From NCBI GenBank assembly GCA_900549055.1, contig URNB01000039.1:1-15791 (forward strand): 15,791 nucleotides of DNA, in the 5' to 3' direction. Origin of the DNA: an uncultured Oscillospiraceae bacterium (GTDB lineage Bacteria > Bacillota > Clostridia > Oscillospirales > Acutalibacteraceae). The notes beneath the pieces are model-generated. The model was given only the letters and a program-made list of their open reading frames with translations, was not told where the DNA came from and did no database searches. Positions 1 to 7,411 of this stretch are shown piece by piece; position 1 is the first letter of the stretch, and each line of letters opens with the position of its first letter. Both the position numbers and the translations under genes were made by a program.

Positions 1-51
1 TTTGTAGGCTCTGCTTGCTTACCCCAACATTTATTATATAGCCCGGAAATT

Positions 52-103
52 ATAAGCGTACTGTCAAAAATGTTCTGAAAGCTTTTCGTGACGGTACGCT
101 TAT
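52..103. repeat. Imperfect 15-bp inverted repeat upstream of the symporter gene
   Basis: The arms at 52-66 and 89-103 are complementary over 15 pairs with a single G-T wobble, separated by 22 bases. As RNA this would be a long stable hairpin about 90 bases before the symporter start. The bases after the right arm are only loosely T-rich (TTTCAGCTTTT), so it is not a textbook intrinsic terminator. It could be the terminator of a gene left of the window, a leader hairpin of the symporter gene, or a protein-binding site. The rest of 1-194 holds no convincing promoter or reading frame. Confidence 0.55.
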
Positions 104-194
104 TTCAGCTTTTCACGGCTGCTTTTATCAAATTATATCGCAGCATGCATAAATTATCCCGCCTGCCAATAATTTAATATCGGGGGGATTTGAA

Positions 195-1568
195 ATGAGG
201 GCTTTTCTTGACTTTTCAGAGAATCTGATATCCGGTATGCTGCCGTTTGTTCTCCTTACAATATGCGGTATTTATTTTACGGTAAAATGCCGTTTTTTCC
301 AATTTCGCTTTTTGCCCGAGTCATTGAAATATGCATTGGGCGGCATGCGGAAGGGGAGCAGGACGGACGGAGTCAGCCCTTTTCAGGCAGCCTGCACGGC
401 ACTTTCCGCTACGGTCGGAACGGGAAATATCGCAGGAGTTGCGGGTGCGGTCGCCATAGGCGGTGCAGGAGCGGTTTTTTGGATGTGGATCAGCGCATTT
501 GCGGGAATGACTGTCAAGGTGGCTGAAATTCTTCTGTCGCTTGAATACCGCGAGAAAAAGAACGGTGAATATGTCGGCGGCCCTATGTATTACATAAAAA
601 ACGGTTTGCCGAAGCTTTTTGCTCCGCTGGCTGTGCTTTATTCTGCGGCGGCCGTTCCGGCGGTTTTTTGCAGCGGAAACTTTACGCAGACGAATTCTGC
701 CGTTCTTTCAATAGGCGGAAGCGGTATTATAAGGCTTGCGGGAGGAATCTTTTTTGCGCTGCTGACGCTGATTGTTTTGGCGGGCGGTGCCCAAAGGGTT
801 GCCGGTTTTACGTGTAAAACAGTTCCGTTTATGGCGGTTCTTTATCTTTTGATGACATTTGGAATTATATTTGTTAATTTTGAACGCCTGCCGAATGCAC
901 TGTCTATGATTTTTAAGGGAGCATTTGATCCGTCGGCTGTTACGGGAGGTGCGGTCGGCTCTGCTGCCGCCGCGGTGTTCACGGGCGCTTCGCGTGGAGT
1001 ATTCTCGAATGAGGCGGGACTCGGTACATCGGCAATGGCGCATTCTGCTTCATCCCACACAGACGGTATGCAGCAGGGGCTTTTCGGTATTTTCGAGGTG
1101 TTTGCGGATACGGTGGTAATCTGCACCCTTACGGCGCTTTCATTGCTTTGCTCGGGTGTGGGCATAGAATACGGAAAGGGCGCGTCGGCAGAGCTTGTAA
1201 GCTCTGCTTTCGCAACCCTTTACGGTAAATATGCGGTTATTCTGTTGGCGGTTATGATGTGCCTGTTCGGATTGTCAAGCGTTATAGGATGGGGCTATTA
1301 CGGAATCGTTTCCTGCGATTATCTTTTCGGGAAAACGGGCAGAAGACTGTTTATTATTCTTTATCCGCTCGCCTGTATTCCCGGCGCTCTTATTAATGCG
1401 GATACGGCATGGCGGCTTTCGGGAATATTCAACGGCATCATGCTCTGCATAAATGCGGCGGCGGTGTTGCTTTTATCCGAAAATGCAATAAACAGCATGA
1501 ACGGCTGCCGCCGCAAGGGCTTAAACGCCGCCGCTTCTTCCGAGAAGCGTATCGAAAATATTCCGTAA
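195..1568 (+). CDS. Sodium:alanine/glycine symporter, AGCS family
   Basis: Membrane carrier importing a small neutral amino acid (typically alanine or glycine) with sodium. The family signature is clear: the block GGAGAVFWMWISAFAG at residues 89-104, preceded by ATVGTGNIAGVAGAVAIGG and followed by the conserved GGPMYYIKNGL segment. Hydrophobic helices fill the 457 residues, a normal family length. The ATG is preceded by a GGGGGG ribosome site about 7 bases upstream. The gene stands alone on the + strand; its last 48 bases overlap the 3' end of the convergent gene at 1521-2630. The family call is firm, but the exact substrate cannot be read from sequence. Confidence 0.93.
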   Translation: MRAFLDFSENLISGMLPFVLLTICGIYFTVKCRFFQFRFLPESLKYALGGMRKGSRTDGVSPFQAACTALSATVGTGNIAGVAGAVAIGGAGAVFWMWISAFAGMTVKVAEILLSLEYREKKNGEYVGGPMYYIKNGLPKLFAPLAVLYSAAAVPAVFCSGNFTQTNSAVLSIGGSGIIRLAGGIFFALLTLIVLAGGAQRVAGFTCKTVPFMAVLYLLMTFGIIFVNFERLPNALSMIFKGAFDPSAVTGGAVGSAAAAVFTGASRGVFSNEAGLGTSAMAHSASSHTDGMQQGLFGIFEVFADTVVICTLTALSLLCSGVGIEYGKGASAELVSSAFATLYGKYAVILLAVMMCLFGLSSVIGWGYYGIVSCDYLFGKTGRRLFIILYPLACIPGALINADTAWRLSGIFNGIMLCINAAAVLLLSENAINSMNGCRRKGLNAAASSEKRIENIP

Positions 1569-2630
1569 ATATTCCGAGGAGGATATTCCGCTCCTTGCCG
1601 GCACAACGAATATGCAATAACAGAGAATTGCGGCTATCACAAGCAGCGCAATGAGAACAATGACGAGAGGCATACTGTCCGATAAAAACGGATGCGGCTT
1701 TTCCGGGAAATCGCCGCCGATACGGTAGGGCAACTCGTCGCTGCTGTCAGAGCCTTGCGCAGCGCTGCGGTGAGGGGCTGCGGAGGGCTTCATGCGGAAA
1801 TCGTTGTTCGGTTTATCATTTGGCGCAGGCTCGGTGAAAACATCCTCATCCGGGAAATCAAGCTCGGGTAAAGCTGTTTTATCTGCTGCGGCGGCATATG
1901 CGTCAAGCGGCAACGCCGCTTCCTGTGAAATATCCGTAATATCCGACTCTATGCTTTCGGATTGCAAGCCGATGTCATGTTCGGGCACGGCTGTTTCCGC
2001 GGCCGAATCGGGCAGCGGCTCTTCATCGGCTGCTTCTGCAGCGTTATCGCCTGATGAAGAAAACAGGTTTGCAATATCGTCGTCCTGAAGCAGTGCTTCC
2101 GGCTCTTGAGCAGGCGCAACCTCGGCTTCCGCAGCCTTTTGGGCTGCGGCTTCGGCGTGCGTTTTAAGCTCGCCCGCGCACAGCTCCTCTATATACGGAT
2201 GAATAAGCGACTGCATAATTGCCTTACGGACGCTTTTTCCGTCGGACAGCATTATCATGGATTGCGGGCCGCTTTCGATAATGCAGCCTCCAAAGCAGCC
2301 GTCGGATGTTACAAGCGGCGTTGCCCCGCTTATGACCGAAATTTCACTGCTATCGGAAATGCCGTAAAGCTTATTATCGATTTTTGTGAGGGTTTTGCCG
2401 ATTGCTCCGGAAACGGTGTTCAAAATACCCTCCTCGCCGAAAAGACTGCCGACGATTATTATAACCCTGCTCCTTGAAACAGCACGGGCAAGATTCTGCA
2501 CCAAGGATCTTCTGTCAGGCGCTTTGTCGGTAAGAAGCCGCATTCGGCAGCAGCCGCAAAGATTAAATTCCATTTCAAAATCGGTGGCTGTTTTGTAATA
2601 GATAATGTCAACCTTTATATTCTGAAGCAT
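1521..2630 (-). CDS. Membrane-anchored protein with a degenerate CinA/MoaB-like (MoCF) N-terminal domain
   Basis: About 369 residues in three parts. Residues 1-150 resemble by eye the N-terminal domain of CinA: a stretch like DKAPDRRSLVQNLARAVSRS, then a hydrophobic strand, then a turn, and later GGCIIESGPQSMIML, which matches the CinA segment before its LPG loop. The expected TGGLGPTxDD loop has become VGSLFGEEG and LPGxPxE has become LSDGKS, so ligand binding is doubtful. Residues 155-319 are an Ala/Glu/Asp/Ser-rich, probably disordered linker. Residues 320-343 form one membrane helix, with about 26 residues after it. There is no signal peptide, so the N-terminal part is probably cytoplasmic. 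I prefer the ATG at 2630, which has GGGG six bases upstream; an ATG at 2642 is the alternative with a poorer site. It follows the sortase gene by about 110 bases. No activity should be assigned. Confidence 0.6.
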   Translation of the reverse strand: MLQNIKVDIIYYKTATDFEMEFNLCGCCRMRLLTDKAPDRRSLVQNLARAVSRSRVIIIVGSLFGEEGILNTVSGAIGKTLTKIDNKLYGISDSSEISVISGATPLVTSDGCFGGCIIESGPQSMIMLSDGKSVRKAIMQSLIHPYIEELCAGELKTHAEAAAQKAAEAEVAPAQEPEALLQDDDIANLFSSSGDNAAEAADEEPLPDSAAETAVPEHDIGLQSESIESDITDISQEAALPLDAYAAAADKTALPELDFPDEDVFTEPAPNDKPNNDFRMKPSAAPHRSAAQGSDSSDELPYRIGGDFPEKPHPFLSDSMPLVIVLIALLVIAAILCYCIFVVPARSGISSSEYLRNIFDTLLGRSGGV

Positions 2631-2740
2631 AATTTTCCCCATTCTGCCGCCGAATTTTTAAAGAGCTGTTTATCGCTGCGGCGGCGCTGCGAGGTGAGCC
2701 CTGATACGGAGAGTGTTATTACAAACACCCTTCGTGTTTT

Positions 2741-3688
2741 TTATTCAAAGGGATATTTTATCCCGCGGTCGTCATACCAGCGCTTCGGATACCTCGGCGA
2801 AGGATTTGCCTTCGCGGCGGAGGTGTCGACCGAGGCATCTTCATCCTCACGGGTTTCGCGTGCCATGACTACAAGGCGGGCGTCGTCAAAATCGTAAACG
2901 CAGGTCACAAGAGTAATAATATTATCATCCTTGTTAACATCCACGCCTGTGTTTATAAGGCTTCTCTCATATGCCTCGCCGGACCAGCTTTCAAAGTCCT
3001 CGTCATTGGCGAAGCTCTTGCGTGAGATATTGTATATGTAATTGTTATCATCCGATTTTGAAGCGTTGAGAACAAAAACGGCGTAGACCTTATATGTGCT
3101 TTTTTTGTAAAGCGTGGAAAATTCAAGCGTGGGATTTTGGCGGTAAAAGCTTAAGGAACGGTACTTTGTGAGATCGGCAAACATACTGCCGTTTTTCATG
3201 TGATGACCGTATATAACCAAATTTTTATCGGTCTCTTCTTCGGTTATTTTGTTTTCACAATCAAAAAACAGCGAGCCGTAGGCACTTTTTTGCTTTTTCT
3301 GATTGTGGGTGAGGTAAAAGCTGTTGTCCGCCGTCTGATAGATCGGGTTATCCACCCGAGTGTTCGGGACGGTTATCCAGCCCTTAAAATCGCTGTTCTC
3401 TCGCAGCATATATTCGTTAACCGTCAGCTTTTGTGCGGAGCTGTCGGTCGATACCGTGCCGTGCCATATGTTGCGGCTGCTTTTAATTATATTATCCTGC
3501 TTTTTAGCCGATAAAAAATAATTTGCGAGATACGAAGCGGAAACTATGAGAGTTATAAGCGAAATAAGGAAAAAAACCTTGATAATTATTTGCTTGATAT
3601 TATCCCGTCCGTTCGGAATATAGGATAAATAAAGCCTGTGAAAAAAATTTTTAAAGGTTTTTCTTTCCTTTGCATGTGCGTGCTTCAT
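2741..3688 (-). CDS. srtB: Class B sortase
   Basis: Cysteine transpeptidase that joins secreted proteins to the cell wall or to each other. It is 315 residues long, with a basic cytoplasmic N-terminus (about 1-32), a membrane helix (about 34-58), then the extracellular sortase fold. The catalytic set is visible: His162 in VIYGHHMKNGSMF, Cys263 in ITLVTC, and Arg271 in DFDDARLVVMAR. A polar tail of about 35 residues (280-315, ending KYPFE) extends past the catalytic domain. The start codon abuts the pncC stop (TGAATG), with GAGGAAG nine bases upstream, so translation is probably coupled. No protein with a recognisable C-terminal sorting signal lies in this window, so the substrate is elsewhere. 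Class B rests on the YGHH and TLVTC motifs and the DDAR arrangement. Confidence 0.9.
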   Translation of the reverse strand: MKHAHAKERKTFKNFFHRLYLSYIPNGRDNIKQIIIKVFFLISLITLIVSASYLANYFLSAKKQDNIIKSSRNIWHGTVSTDSSAQKLTVNEYMLRENSDFKGWITVPNTRVDNPIYQTADNSFYLTHNQKKQKSAYGSLFFDCENKITEEETDKNLVIYGHHMKNGSMFADLTKYRSLSFYRQNPTLEFSTLYKKSTYKVYAVFVLNASKSDDNNYIYNISRKSFANDEDFESWSGEAYERSLINTGVDVNKDDNIITLVTCVYDFDDARLVVMARETREDEDASVDTSAAKANPSPRYPKRWYDDRGIKYPFE

Positions 3689-4180
3689 TCAAAAAACTTC
3701 CTCAATAGTGTGTATTGCCAGCTTTAAAAGCTGCTTGGCTGCCTGCTCCCTTACATATTCGCGGCTTATCGGGCTTATATTAAGCGCGCGCACGGCTGTA
3801 CCGCCGCGGTGCGCCGCCGCTATGAAAACAAGACCGGGGGAGTGCCCTTCGGAGCTGTCCGGCCCTGCGACGCCGGTTACCGAAACGCCTATATCGGCGT
3901 CGGCTTTTTTTCGTATGCATTCCGCCATTTGCCGCGCCGTGTCACGGCTTACTGCGCCTAAAGTATCAAGCGTCTCCTTTTTTACCCCTAAAGCCTCGTT
4001 CTTTATTCGGCAGGAGTATGACGCCATGCCGAGCTCGAAAACCGCAGACGATCCCGGCACTGCGGTTATATAGGAGGAAACAAGTCCGCCTGTGCAGGAT
4101 TCGGCAGTGGCTATAAGCAGCTTTTTTTCTTTAAGCAGCCCAACCAACTCTTCTGCCGTGTTGTAAATTTCAGCGTTCAT
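3689..4180 (-). CDS. pncC: Nicotinamide-nucleotide amidohydrolase (CinA C-terminal domain, stand-alone)
   Basis: Cytoplasmic enzyme of pyridine-nucleotide recycling that deamidates NMN to nicotinate mononucleotide. The 163 residues cover just the CinA C-terminal domain. The active-site segment AESCTGG (26-32, nucleophile Ser28) is followed by YSCRIKNEALGV with the conserved Lys60, and by the SVTGVAGPD block typical of the family. Many Firmicutes carry this domain fused behind a MoCF domain in full-length CinA; here it is separate. The ATG shares one base with the thiI stop (TAATG) and the stop abuts the sortase start, so it sits inside a tightly coupled operon. The family call is firm; an additional competence role is not indicated. 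Confidence 0.92.
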   Translation of the reverse strand: MNAEIYNTAEELVGLLKEKKLLIATAESCTGGLVSSYITAVPGSSAVFELGMASYSCRIKNEALGVKKETLDTLGAVSRDTARQMAECIRKKADADIGVSVTGVAGPDSSEGHSPGLVFIAAAHRGGTAVRALNISPISREYVREQAAKQLLKLAIHTIEEVF

Positions 4181-5349
4181 TACTCAATCACCGAAAATTC
4201 AACGGCGTTTACGGCTTTTTCTATAAGCTCGTCCACCGCTAAACCCTTTTCCGCCTCTTCGCATGCCGAAAGAGTAGGTCTCGTTTTCGGATGCTTCGGG
4301 GTGAATACCGTGCAGCAATCCTCATAAGGTAAAATGGAGGTTTCAAACGCGTCAATATCGCGGGAGATTTTTATAATTTCTTCCTTATCCATACCTATAA
4401 GAGGGCGCAGAACAGGCATATTTGTAACGCTGTCTGTCGTGACGAGCGCGGGCAGGGTTTGACTTGCAACCTGACCGAGACTTTCTCCGGTTATAAGCGC
4501 GAGACTTCCCGAATTCCGCGCCAGTCTTTCGGAAATGCGCATCATCATCCTTCGCATTATAAGCGTGAAATAATCCTCGGGGCAGTTTTTGCCTATTTCA
4601 TCCTGTATTTCTGTGAACGGTACGATTGCAAGATTAATTGCTCCGGAATAAGCCGCGACCTTTTTAAGCAGAGTGCGCACCTTAAGCTCGGCGCGCGGGC
4701 TTGTGTAGGGCGGGCTTGCAAAGTGTATCGCGTCAAGGCGTAAGCCGCGCTTTGCCATTGTCCAGGCGGCTACGGGGCTGTCAATCCCGCCGGAAATAAG
4801 AATTGACGCTTTGCCTGCGGTGCCCACGGGCAAGCCACCCGCGCCCTTTATCTGCTCGGCTCTTATATACGCCGCATAATCGCGCACCTCAACGAAAACC
4901 GTTCTGTCGGGGTTATGCACGTCAACCGTTAAATGCGGGAAATTATCAAGCAGCACGCCGCCCAATTCTCTGCAAATTTCGGGTGAGGTGAGCGGAAATG
5001 TTTTATCAGCCCGCCTTGCCTCAACCTTAAAGGTTTTAATGCCTTCCATTATCGGCTTTAAATATTCGGGCGCGCGGGTGAATATATCCTCGGCTGTTTT
5101 TTCGCAAACGCAGGCGCGGCTGAACCCGGCAATTCCGAATATTTTCTTCACACGGCAGAGCGCTTCCTCAAAATCGTAATTTTCCGATTTCGGTTCTATA
5201 TATATTGTAGACTGCGAGCTGTGAACCTCTGTTTCGCCGAGGCTTTTAAGCCGCCTTTTAATGTTTTTTATAAGAGCGTCTTCAAAATTTCTGCGGTTAA
5301 GCCCTTTGAGCGCCAGCTCGCCGTTTTTAATAAGTATTATTTCCTTCAT
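4180..5349 (-). CDS. thiI: tRNA 4-thiouridine synthase ThiI, without rhodanese domain
   Basis: Adenylates U8 of tRNA and inserts sulfur to make 4-thiouridine; in some bacteria it also serves thiamin thiazole synthesis. Of 389 residues, the N-terminal ferredoxin-like and THUMP parts cover about 1-165, followed by the PP-loop ATPase with SGGIDS at 186-191, the ITGESLGQVASQT block near 286-298, and the conserved EDCCTVFTPKHP segment near 343-354. There is no C-terminal rhodanese domain, as in Bacillus, where a dedicated cysteine desulfurase (NifZ) supplies persulfide; the gene directly upstream here fits that role. The start at 5349 overlaps the desulfurase stop (ATGA) with AAAGGCG upstream. The frame is open to an ATG at 5385, but those 12 extra codons lie inside the upstream gene. 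Confidence 0.95.
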   Translation of the reverse strand: MKEIILIKNGELALKGLNRRNFEDALIKNIKRRLKSLGETEVHSSQSTIYIEPKSENYDFEEALCRVKKIFGIAGFSRACVCEKTAEDIFTRAPEYLKPIMEGIKTFKVEARRADKTFPLTSPEICRELGGVLLDNFPHLTVDVHNPDRTVFVEVRDYAAYIRAEQIKGAGGLPVGTAGKASILISGGIDSPVAAWTMAKRGLRLDAIHFASPPYTSPRAELKVRTLLKKVAAYSGAINLAIVPFTEIQDEIGKNCPEDYFTLIMRRMMMRISERLARNSGSLALITGESLGQVASQTLPALVTTDSVTNMPVLRPLIGMDKEEIIKISRDIDAFETSILPYEDCCTVFTPKHPKTRPTLSACEEAEKGLAVDELIEKAVNAVEFSVIE

Positions 5350-6476
5350 ATTTTCGCCTTTCTTAACGACCCTTCGGCGGCGCAAAGAGCGTCCGCCAGC
5401 AGGTCAATATCATTTTCGGTGTTATTTTTGCAAAAGCTGATTCGAAGCGCACTGTCGGTAAGCGTGGGTTTAAGCCCCATTTCCTTTAAAACATAGCTGC
5501 CGTGCCCCTTTGCACAGGCGCTGCCGCTTGAAACAAAAATATTTCTTGCCTCTAAAAAGTGCAAAAGAGTTTCGGAGCGATAGCCCGGCGGAGATATATT
5601 GAGTATGTAGGGCAGCGCGTCGTCTGGGGAATTTATTACGGCGCCGCAGCGGGACATAAGAGTCTCACGAGCGTAATTCCACAGCTGCTTTTGCTTTTCA
5701 AGCTGTGTATTTAAGTTCGGTAAGTCTTCAACCGCGCCTTTAAGCCCCATTATAAGCGGAACAGGTTCTGTTCCCGAGCGCATGCCGTTTTCCTGCCCGC
5801 CGCCTGTTATAAGCGGCGGAATATTTACGGTTTTTCTCTTGAAAAGGAAGCCTATGCCTTTAGGGCCGTGAATTTTATGCCCGCTGGCAGTCAGCAAATC
5901 TATACCCGACTGCCTTACATTTATGGGCAGCTTTCCGAATGCCTGCACCGCATCGCAGTGGAAAAGAGCCCTCGGGCTTATGCGCTTTGTAAGTGCCGCA
6001 GCCTCTGTTACCGGCTGAACCGCACCGGTTTCGTTGTTTACAAGCATCATGCTCACAAGCAGTGTGTTATCTGTCAGAGCGTTTTTTAAGTCTTCGGGCA
6101 ATACCTTACCGTCATGCGCGGGCTTTAAGTAAATTACCTCCAGCCCTGCGTCGGTAAGCTTTTTGCAGGTTTCCAAAACGGACGGATGCTCAATTGCGGT
6201 TGTAATAACTCTGCCACCGCGTTTGGCTGCCTTAAGGCAGGAAAGAAGCGCGGTATTGTTTGCCTCGGTTCCGCTGCCGGTGAATATAATTTCATCGCTG
6301 CGCGCGCCTATTGCTTCGGCAACTTTTTCCCTTGCGGCGCTCATCTCGGCTTCCGCCTCTATCCCCAATGTGTGGAGTGAGGACGGATTGCCCCAGCTGT
6401 CGCACAGAGCTTTATTTATGCAATCAACAGCCCGCTTGCAGGGTCTTGTTGTGGAGCTGTTGTCAAGATAAATCAT
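5346..6476 (-). CDS. Cysteine desulfurase, NifS/IscS class (NifZ-like partner of ThiI)
   Basis: PLP enzyme that takes sulfur from cysteine as an enzyme-bound persulfide. Counting from the ATG at 6476 (376 residues): YLDNSSTT at the N-terminus, EHPSV with His97 stacking on PLP, NNETG at 147-151, HCDAVQ at 173-178, PLP lysine 201 in SGHKIHGPKG, GGGQENGMRSGT at 225-236, and catalytic Cys321 in SSGSACAKG. It is first in the operon and overlaps thiI by four bases, so it probably feeds ThiI. Start choice: the promoter -10 lies at 6522-6527, which rules out an in-frame ATG at 6530. A TTG at 6485, nine bases after AAGGGAAG, is a real competitor to the ATG at 6476 and would add three residues. Confidence 0.93.
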   Translation of the reverse strand: MIYLDNSSTTRPCKRAVDCINKALCDSWGNPSSLHTLGIEAEAEMSAAREKVAEAIGARSDEIIFTGSGTEANNTALLSCLKAAKRGGRVITTAIEHPSVLETCKKLTDAGLEVIYLKPAHDGKVLPEDLKNALTDNTLLVSMMLVNNETGAVQPVTEAAALTKRISPRALFHCDAVQAFGKLPINVRQSGIDLLTASGHKIHGPKGIGFLFKRKTVNIPPLITGGGQENGMRSGTEPVPLIMGLKGAVEDLPNLNTQLEKQKQLWNYARETLMSRCGAVINSPDDALPYILNISPPGYRSETLLHFLEARNIFVSSGSACAKGHGSYVLKEMGLKPTLTDSALRISFCKNNTENDIDLLADALCAAEGSLRKAKI

Positions 6477-6521
6477 ACCGTTCAAAAAACGCGCACTTCC
6501 CTTTGGAAAATTAATATACAT

Positions 6522-6550
6522 ATTATACATTATATTTTGAAAATAAACAA
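6522..6550 (-). promoter_or_regulatory. Promoter of the desulfurase-thiI-pncC-srtB operon
   Basis: On the minus strand, -35 TTGTTT (6545-6550) and -10 TATAAT (6522-6527) are separated by exactly 17 bases. Transcription would begin near 6515, leaving a leader of roughly 30-40 bases. The consensus match and position before the first gene support it; not proven experimentally. Confidence 0.75.
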
Positions 6551-6573
6551 TAGTAAAATAAATTAAAATTTAT

Positions 6574-6605
6574 AATTGATAACCTGGGAGTTTCCTGTTA
6601 TAATT
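6574..6605. repeat. Inverted repeat coinciding with the thyX -35 and -10
   Basis: AATTGATAAC at 6574-6583 is complementary to GTTATAATT at 6597-6605 apart from one bulged base. The two arms fall on the -35 and -10 boxes and are separated by 13 bases. It may be an operator, but part of the symmetry could come by chance from the promoter boxes themselves. Confidence 0.35.
6576..6604 (+). promoter_or_regulatory. thyX: Promoter of the thyX operon
   Basis: The -35 TTGATA (6576-6581) and a perfect -10 TATAAT (6599-6604) are 17 bases apart. The predicted start near 6611 lies downstream of an in-frame ATG at 6608, which supports the later ThyX start at 6638. Its -35 is 25 bases from the -35 of the divergent promoter. 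Confidence 0.8.
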
Positions 6606-6637
6606 AAATGGAAAATGAATTTAAAGGGGAACATGAA

Positions 6638-7411
6638 ATGGCAAAGGTTATTCTGCTGGCGCACACGCCGAATCCCGAGCAGACGGTTGCAGCGGCGGCA
6701 AAGCTGTGCTACAGCAGCTCGGATATAACAGGGCTTACCGACAGCCTGACAGACGAAAAGGCGGCGGCATTTGTAGAAATGCTTTCGGAGATAGGGCACG
6801 AAAGCCCAATTGAGCACGCAAGCTTTACCTTCGGTATTGAGGGGGTTTCGCGCTCGCTTTTGGCACAGATAACAAGGCACAGAATGGCGTCCTTCTCGGT
6901 AAAGAGTCAGCGCTATGTGCGCGAGGGCAGCTTCGGCTATGTTACCCCGCCCGAAATTGCGGCAGATCCCGAGGCTAAAAGGCTTTATGACGAAATAATG
7001 GCGGAGGATCAGAGAAAGTACGACCGCCTTGCCAAAATTTTAAAGGAAAAGCATATAAAGACCTTTATGGCAGAGGGTAAGGACGAAAAGACCGCAACCC
7101 GCCTTGCCGAAAAAAAGGCGATTGAGGACGCGCGCTTTGTGCTGCCCAACTCCTGCGAAACGCAGATGGTTATGACAATGAACGCCCGCTCGCTTAAAAA
7201 TTTCTTCCGTATTCGCTGCTGCAACAGGGCGCAGTGGGAAATAAGGGATATTGCAGATCAAATGCTGGCACTGGTATCGGCAGTAGCGCCCGAGCTTTTC
7301 AAAAATGCGGGACCCGCCTGCGTTTGCGGCGTCTGTTCAGAGGGTAAAATGTCCTGCGGAAAGGCAGACGAGGTGCGCCGCCATATAGGAGAGCTTAAAA
7401 ACAATGGGTAG
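6638..7411 (+). CDS. thyX: Flavin-dependent thymidylate synthase ThyX
   Basis: Makes dTMP from dUMP with methylenetetrahydrofolate, FAD and NADPH, releasing tetrahydrofolate rather than dihydrofolate. It has 257 residues. The ThyX motif RHRx7S is at 80-90 (RHRMASFSVKS, followed by QRY), with the family segments HESPIEHASFTF near 54-65 and NARSLKNFFRIRCCNRAQWEIR toward the C-terminus. The tail carries four cysteines (CVCGVC then SCGK), perhaps a metal site or simply a clade trait. The ATG at 6638 has AAAGGGGAA about seven bases upstream; an ATG at 6608 precedes the predicted transcription start and is rejected. It overlaps tmk by eight bases. Confidence 0.97.
   Translation: MAKVILLAHTPNPEQTVAAAAKLCYSSSDITGLTDSLTDEKAAAFVEMLSEIGHESPIEHASFTFGIEGVSRSLLAQITRHRMASFSVKSQRYVREGSFGYVTPPEIAADPEAKRLYDEIMAEDQRKYDRLAKILKEKHIKTFMAEGKDEKTATRLAEKKAIEDARFVLPNSCETQMVMTMNARSLKNFFRIRCCNRAQWEIRDIADQMLALVSAVAPELFKNAGPACVCGVCSEGKMSCGKADEVRRHIGELKNNG

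Noticed and set aside
842..1165. Antisense open frames inside the symporter gene
   Set aside because: They are shadows of a gene with a complete family signature on the + strand; the peptides resemble nothing and lack ribosome sites.
1560..1690. Sorting signal at the C-terminus of the membrane-anchored protein, making it the sortase substrate
   Set aside because: There is no LPxTG- or NPxTN-like motif before the helix, the segment after it is about 26 residues instead of a short basic tail, and the protein has no signal peptide.
1792..2088. Ser/Ala-rich + strand frame opposite the linker of the membrane-anchored protein
   Set aside because: Its composition is the mirror of the Ala/Glu/Asp linker on the other strand; no ribosome site and no recognisable fold.
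2723..2742. AAACAC/GTGTTT hairpin followed by T's as a + strand terminator
   Set aside because: The stem is short and AT-rich and no + strand gene ends before it; on the minus strand it has no T run.
6477..6530. Upstream ATG at 6530 as start of the cysteine desulfurase
   Set aside because: It overlaps the -10 box at 6522-6527 and lies upstream of the predicted transcription start, and the residues added are unlike the family N-terminus (YLDNSSTT opens the fold).
6608..6637. ATG at 6608 as the ThyX start
   Set aside because: It falls just before the predicted transcription start and lacks a ribosome site; the ATG at 6638 has AAAGGGGAA upstream and gives the usual N-terminus.
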